Of a stretch of 9,565 nt of DNA, positions 6,428-9,565 are shown piece by piece. The notes under the pieces are model-generated. The model saw only the letters and a list, made by a program, of their open reading frames with translations, had not been told where the DNA came from and did not search any database. The stretch spans positions 1 through 9,565 of the forward strand of contig JAHAZA010000020.1 in NCBI GenBank assembly GCA_018385415.1. The letters are read 5' to 3'. Position 1 is the first letter of the stretch, and every line of letters starts with the position of its first letter. A program made the translations under genes and the position numbers. This stretch comes from Treponema sp. (lineage in GTDB: Bacteria; Spirochaetota; Spirochaetia; Treponematales; Treponemataceae).

Positions 6428-6658
6428 TTATGCTTTTTCTGCGTCAGTAAAAATACTTTCTTCTTCGTAATTTGCAATAAATTCCTGAACATCTGCTGAA
6501 TCAAGAATAATACCATATTCATCAGCTGATCCCGGTTTAATATCTGCACTTAATGTTTTGAAGTCAGCATAACTTACAACTTTTCCGCTGAGAGAACCTT
6601 TATCGTTAGCTCTCTTAAATCCATTTGCTCCACTGTAACTGATGTAAATTTCGCTCAT
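6428..6658 (-). CDS. Small acidic protein of unknown function, first in met cluster
   Basis: I do not recognise this 76-residue protein. It is soluble-looking, with no membrane segment or signal peptide, no Cys or Trp, and only the initiating Met. It has 14 acidic against 7 basic residues, and the C-terminal end is most acidic (YEEESIFTDAEK). GAGG at 6669-6666, six bases before the ATG, is a good ribosome binding site. The 21-bp gap to metN argues that it is a true gene cotranscribed with metNI. The lack of methionine makes it an unlikely methionine-sensing leader peptide. A role as an accessory or regulatory factor of the transporter would be a guess from position only. Confidence 0.7.
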   Translation of the reverse strand: MSEIYISYSGANGFKRANDKGSLSGKVVSYADFKTLSADIKPGSADEYGIILDSADVQEFIANYEEESIFTDAEKA

Positions 6659-6686
6659 AAAAAACCTCGAATTTAAATTAGTTTAA

Positions 6687-6715
6687 TATGTATATTTTAC
6701 CCGAACTATGTTCAA
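6687..6715 (-). promoter_or_regulatory. Possible promoter of the small ORF-metNI unit
   Basis: TTGAAC (6715-6710) faces a choice of -10 boxes: TACATA (6692-6687) with a 17-bp spacer, or TATACA (6694-6689) with 15 bp. The -35 overlaps the 11-bp palindrome GAAC-TAT-GTTC (6703-6713), a possible operator. Both calls are weak because the region is very A+T-rich. Confidence 0.3.
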
Positions 6716-6763
6716 AAGTAAAGATAATATAAATCTCTAATTTCTAAATTTTTAAACTAACAC

Positions 6764-6796
6764 TTTGTTGAAAATATTTAACAAATGTAGTAAATT
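6764..6796 (+). promoter_or_regulatory. Possible promoter of argF with overlapping inverted repeat
   Basis: TTGAAA (6768-6773) and TAAATT (6791-6796) are 17 bp apart and predict a start near 6803. TTTGTT (6764-6769) and AACAAA (6780-6785) are 6-bp inverted arms flanking an A+T core. This is the general shape of an arginine-repressor box, but it does not match the ArgR/AhrC consensus closely. The region is A+T-rich, so confidence is low. Confidence 0.3.
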
Positions 6797-6814
6797 TATT
6801 TTTCTTAATACAAG

Positions 6815-6842
6815 TGTAAGGAAAATTCAAAATTCCTATACA
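6815..6842 (+). promoter_or_regulatory. Leader hairpin upstream of argF
   Basis: TGTAAGGAA (6815-6823) pairs with TTCCTATACA (6833-6842) across nine loop bases, with a single bulged A. If the promoter upstream is right, this hairpin lies in the argF leader, about 17 bases before the AGGAG ribosome binding site (6860-6864). It could equally be a DNA operator. No T-run follows, so it is not a terminator or a complete attenuator. Confidence 0.35.
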
Positions 6843-6871
6843 TTGAATAAACTTAAAACAGGAGTTTCAAC

Positions 6872-7861
6872 ATGAGCATTGATTTAAAAGGCAGAAATTT
6901 TCTTACATTAAAAGACTTCACACCAGAAGAAATTAATTATTTCATTGATCTTGCAGCAGATTTTAAAGACAAGAAAAAAAAACATATTCCTGTTGATACT
7001 CACCGCGGTAAAAACATAGCTTTAATTTTTGAAAAAACAAGTACACGTACCCGCTGTTCCTTTGAAGTTGCAGCCCATGATCTTGGAATCATGACAACAT
7101 ACCTTGCAGAAGGCTCTCAGATTGGTAAGAAAGAAAGCATTGCTGATACTGCCAGAGTTTTAGGGCGTATGTACGACGGTATCGAATACCGTGGATTTGA
7201 ACAGACATTAGTTGAAGATCTTGCAAAATATTCCGGCGTTCCTGTGTGGAATGGTTTAACAAATGAATATCATCCTACTCAGATGCTTGCCGACATGCTG
7301 ACTGTTAAAGAAAATTTCGGAAAATTCAAGGGACTCAAATTTGTTTACTTTGGTGATGCAAGATACAACATCGGTAACTCATTGTGCATTGTATGTTCAA
7401 AGCTTGGAATCAACTTTGTAGCATGTACAAATAAAAAATATTTTCCAAATGCTGCATTGGTTGAAGAATGTAGCCAGTGGAACAAGATTTCAGGTGGTTC
7501 AATAACTTTGACAGAAAATGTTGAAGAAGCAGCAAAGGATGCTGATATTATTTATACAGATGTCTGGGTTTCTATGGGTGAGCCAGATGAAGTATGGGCA
7601 GAACGTATTGCAGACTTAAAGCCATATCAGGTTAACAAAAAAATTATGGAAATGGCTAAGCCAACAGCAATTTTCATGCATGACCTTCCTTCATTCCATA
7701 ACCTTGATACTAAGATTGGTAAAGAGATTTATGAAAAATTTGGACTTACAGAAATGGAAGTTACTGACGAAGTATTTGAATCAAAACAATCTGTAGTCTT
7801 TGATGAAGCAGAAAACAGAATGCATACAATTAAAGCTGTAATTGCAGCAACAATCAGATAA
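6872..7861 (+). CDS. argF: Ornithine carbamoyltransferase
   Basis: This 329-residue cytoplasmic enzyme, close to the E. coli length of 334, transfers the carbamoyl group from carbamoyl phosphate to ornithine, giving citrulline and phosphate. The carbamoyl-phosphate loop STRTR (57-61), GKKES (85-89), HPTQ (134-137) and DVWVSMGE (230-237, ornithine loop) are all present, as is the C-terminal ENRMHTIKAV (314-323). The one oddity is HDLP (270-273), where nearly all known enzymes have HCLP; GAC is unambiguous at that codon. AGGAG (6860-6864) supports the start. No other arginine gene is near, so biosynthetic (argF) and catabolic (arcB) roles cannot be told apart by context; argF is used as the default name. 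It is transcribed away from the methionine transporter cluster. Confidence 0.93.
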   Translation: MSIDLKGRNFLTLKDFTPEEINYFIDLAADFKDKKKKHIPVDTHRGKNIALIFEKTSTRTRCSFEVAAHDLGIMTTYLAEGSQIGKKESIADTARVLGRMYDGIEYRGFEQTLVEDLAKYSGVPVWNGLTNEYHPTQMLADMLTVKENFGKFKGLKFVYFGDARYNIGNSLCIVCSKLGINFVACTNKKYFPNAALVEECSQWNKISGGSITLTENVEEAAKDADIIYTDVWVSMGEPDEVWAERIADLKPYQVNKKIMEMAKPTAIFMHDLPSFHNLDTKIGKEIYEKFGLTEMEVTDEVFESKQSVVFDEAENRMHTIKAVIAATIR

Positions 7862-7893
7862 GTACAAAAAAACTGAGGCTTCCCCAAAAGTAT

Positions 7894-8117
7894 GGGGCAG
7901 ACCCAATTATTTTAAATTTACAATTAAATTCAAATCTGCTAAAATTTAAATATGAGCAGAGGTGTAAGTAACAAAATCACATACAAACCATATAACCAGG
8001 GCGAGCAGTGGCTCCTGCCACCAAGTCTGGATGAACTGGTTCCGCAGAATGGGGATTACTGATGCTGGGATATGATTTCAAGCAGCTGATTCGATTAATA
8101 ACTTCTAGGACTGCCCC
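7894..8117. mobile_element. Internally deleted IS1182-type element, 224 bp
   Basis: Imperfect terminal inverted repeats bound this segment. The left end reads GGGGCAGACCCA (7894-7905) and the right end, on the opposite strand, reads GGGGCAGTCCTA (8117-8106), matching at 10 of 12 positions. Between them are the transposase start and possibly its last codons, so most of the ~1.5-kb interior is missing. No convincing target-site duplication flanks it. With both ends and almost no coding capacity it resembles a MITE and could in principle be moved in trans. It lies between argF and hsdS, which converge here, and fills most of that gap. Confidence 0.65.
7952..8062 (+). pseudogene. IS1182-family transposase, N-terminal remnant
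   Basis: An ATG opens a 36-codon reading frame ending in TGA. Its product contains ITYKPYNQ and LLPPSLDELVPQN, the signature N-terminus of IS1182-family transposases, which normally continue into a conserved HPVR-type segment and the DDE catalytic domain. Here the frame breaks immediately after PQN. From 8062, two bases out of frame, the sequence reads MLGYDFKQLIRLI, which could be the very end of the same transposase (inference). No DDE residues remain, so it is inactive. Confidence 0.8.
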
Positions 8118-8132
8118 TGTGATTAATTCTTT

Positions 8133-9365
8133 CTATATAAACATCTGTTGCAGCAAGGCTTTTTTTCGTTGCTGCCAGGTGGTTACTACTTTTTGTTGGG
8201 TTTGGATTAATGAATCTATGCTTGAAAGATAGTCGGCGATTTTTTGTTGTTCGGCAAGACAAGGTAGAGGAACCCGATATGATCCAACTAATTTCAAATT
8301 AAGACCACCTCGAGAAGCATCTCCTCCTGAAGAAATTTTTCGTAATTCTTGATACTGTGATGAAAGATAATGAAATAAGTATTCTGAATTGTATTCAGAC
8401 TTGTTTATAATTGCACATAAAGATTGATTCGTACAAAGTTCAATTTTTGTTAGTGCCACAGTTCCACGAGTTTTTCCTTGTCCTGCGAGTGCAATTACAA
8501 CAGTATTAACAGGAATCATTTTCGTACTGCATTTTTTATACCCTAGTTGTGTAATTGTTCTATCAGTTTCGTATACATACTTTTTATTTACCTCACCTGA
8601 ACTCATCCAAGGGATGGTGCCATTTTCCCAATATTCATTTTTCTTTGTATCTGGGGTAGCTCCAGCAATACATTCAGCAATTTCATCAATACATTTTTCT
8701 TCCCATGCAGAGAAATCTGTTCCGTCGGCGGATTTGAAGCGGAGTTGCCGGGTGAAAAGTTTTTGCATTAATGCTTTTTTCTTTTTTTGCAGGGTTTTTA
8801 GAATCTTTGTTTCTGCTGTGATTATTGAATCTACATTTGAAAGGAAATCTGCGATTTTTTGTTGTTCTGGAAGCGACGGAACTTTAATAGGCATAGCGAG
8901 TAGCACATCATCATGAATGCTTACTCTATCATGCCTTGCGCCAGAGGAGCCATTTTCATAAATATATTGATGCCAACAAGTTGTTTTAAAATAGTTTTCA
9001 AGATATTTGCTTTCTACTTCAGAATTGTTTTTCCTTAAGCATAAATATAATGGAGAAACTATTCCATCATCCAATAACTTATATTGAGTAAATGGTCCAT
9101 AGGGAGCTGCCGAAGATTTACGTGGGTTATATACAAAATCACCATTTTTGATAATAAAATAGTTATCGGTTTTATCCTTATTTGCTATGTCTTTATCAAA
9201 ATAATCACGCTGGCTGACAAGACCTTCTGTTGCAGAATTTGTTATAACATTTGAATTCTGATTATCACTATTTCTTTGAGTAATTTTTGTAAATATAGAA
9301 TTAAGTTTCTTCTCTTCCCATTCCCCTTTAAACTCAGGAAATCTTAATTTTGGTATATTGCTCAT
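8133..9365 (-). CDS. hsdS: HsdS, type I restriction-modification specificity subunit
   Basis: The 410-residue protein chooses the bipartite DNA target for a type I methylase/endonuclease. It has the two-fold HsdS plan: a first target-recognition domain (about 10-160), a conserved coiled-coil stretch starting SLPEQQKIADFLS (164-176), a second recognition domain (about 216-360) and a second copy, CLAEQQKIADYLS (369-381), before a C-terminal helix. The second domain has the common pattern GATPDTKKNEYW then IPWMSSGEV. The reading frame also opens with TTG at 9407, but I prefer the ATG at 9365: MSNIPKLRFPEF is a very common HsdS start, and it lies one base after the upstream stop codon, as in coupled hsdM-hsdS pairs. 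The ribosome binding site is weak (GGAAGAAAGAAG). The gene looks intact. Confidence 0.92.
   Translation of the reverse strand: MSNIPKLRFPEFKGEWEEKKLNSIFTKITQRNSDNQNSNVITNSATEGLVSQRDYFDKDIANKDKTDNYFIIKNGDFVYNPRKSSAAPYGPFTQYKLLDDGIVSPLYLCLRKNNSEVESKYLENYFKTTCWHQYIYENGSSGARHDRVSIHDDVLLAMPIKVPSLPEQQKIADFLSNVDSIITAETKILKTLQKKKKALMQKLFTRQLRFKSADGTDFSAWEEKCIDEIAECIAGATPDTKKNEYWENGTIPWMSSGEVNKKYVYETDRTITQLGYKKCSTKMIPVNTVVIALAGQGKTRGTVALTKIELCTNQSLCAIINKSEYNSEYLFHYLSSQYQELRKISSGGDASRGGLNLKLVGSYRVPLPCLAEQQKIADYLSSIDSLIQTQQKVVTTWQQRKKALLQQMFI
8205..8873. repeat. Direct repeat pair within hsdS (8205-8258 and 8820-8873)
   Basis: The DNA for the two conserved regions of HsdS is repeated in direct orientation. 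The 54-bp copies match at about 44 positions and share a perfect 17-bp core, GCGATTTTTTGTTGTTC, at 8236-8252 and 8851-8867. Recombination between such repeats, or with those of another hsdS gene, can swap or delete a target-recognition domain. Confidence 0.75.
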
Positions 9366-9366
9366 T

Positions 9367-9565
9367 CTACTTCTTTCTTCCCAATAGTTTTTTTTCGGCT
9401 TCTTCAAGAGCTTTCAATTCCTGCTCATCCTGTTTTTCGGCTTCTTTTGCTTCATATTCTTTGCGGCGTTTATCAAATTCAAGATAGATTTGCTCTACCT
9501 CTTTATCTGTCTGTATACGAGAACGGCTGCCTTTATCATCAAGAAGTTTAAAATCATTGTCTGTA
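9367..9565 (-). CDS. C-terminal end of upstream gene, probably HsdM or other restriction-modification partner
   Basis: The last 65 codons of a gene that begins beyond the right edge are visible, ending in TAG at 9369-9367. The tail is highly charged and likely helical or coiled-coil: FDKRRKEYEAKEAEKQDEQE, followed by another EEAEKKL stretch. The segment GAAGCCGAAAAA occurs twice in the DNA, giving EAEK repeats. I do not recognise a family from this tail. Its position, one base before hsdS on the same strand, makes the type I methylase subunit HsdM the likeliest candidate, but this is inference from context. Confidence 0.6.
   Translation of the reverse strand, partial: TDNDFKLLDDKGSRSRIQTDKEVEQIYLEFDKRRKEYEAKEAEKQDEQELKALEEAEKKLLGRKK

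Noticed and set aside
7882..7897. CCCCA/TGGGG hairpin as a terminator for argF
   Set aside because: The 5-bp stem is not followed by a T-run and its right arm is the terminal repeat of the insertion sequence remnant, so it may be incidental.
8614..8916. Plus-strand frame of 100 codons inside hsdS
   Set aside because: It is antisense to the conserved PEQQKIADFLS region of HsdS and its composition reflects reversed Lys/Gln codons.
9366..9407. TTG start at 9407 giving a 424-residue HsdS
   Set aside because: It would overlap the upstream gene by 41 bases, while the ATG at 9365 gives the usual HsdS N-terminus and a one-base gap to the upstream stop.

Overview
The window looks like part of a chromosome from a low-GC, host-associated spirochaete, most likely a gut or rumen Treponema. 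This is an inference from three things: the A+T-rich composition, a loose spirochaete-type lipobox on MetQ (LFLSC), and a set of genes (cellobiose phosphorylase, MetNIQ, AEC transporter, short DtxR-type regulator) that would fit a fermentative anaerobe. No rRNA, tRNA or CRISPR array was seen.

Layout. Positions 1-760 (minus) hold the N-terminal third of a GH94 cellobiose phosphorylase, cut by the window edge. A 237-bp divergent intergenic region follows, with a good minus-strand promoter, a 7-bp inverted repeat around its -10/start site and a perfect 18-bp palindrome at its -35. On the plus strand come a membrane-anchored FtsH-like AAA ATPase that stops where the protease domain should begin (998-2149), and a short DtxR/MntR metal-dependent regulator (2198-2563). 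The next block runs on the minus strand: an AEC-family permease (2606-3634), then a methionine ABC importer whose transcription order is small acidic ORF, metN, metI, metQ (6658 down to 3740). metN and metI overlap by one base (TAATG). metQ has its own promoter-like sequence and a terminator. Divergent from the small ORF is an ornithine carbamoyltransferase gene (6872-7861).

The right end is accessory. A ~224-bp wreck of an IS1182-type insertion sequence (7894-8117) keeps both imperfect terminal inverted repeats and the first 36 codons of its transposase. It sits 15 bp from the end of an intact-looking type I restriction-modification specificity gene hsdS (8133-9365, minus). One base upstream of hsdS ends another minus-strand gene (9367-9565, partial), which is probably the rest of the restriction-modification operon.

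The genes do not form one pathway. Themes are cellodextrin phosphorolysis, methionine uptake, arginine/citrulline metabolism, metal-responsive regulation and DNA defence. The most notable signals are two genes (AAA ATPase and AEC permease) whose promoters place the predicted start site on the A of the ATG with no Shine-Dalgarno sequence (candidate leaderless mRNAs), the protease-less FtsH-like protein, an ornithine carbamoyltransferase with Asp in place of the Cys of the HCLP motif, and the palindromes upstream of the phosphorylase gene. I did not find a clearly new multi-gene system.
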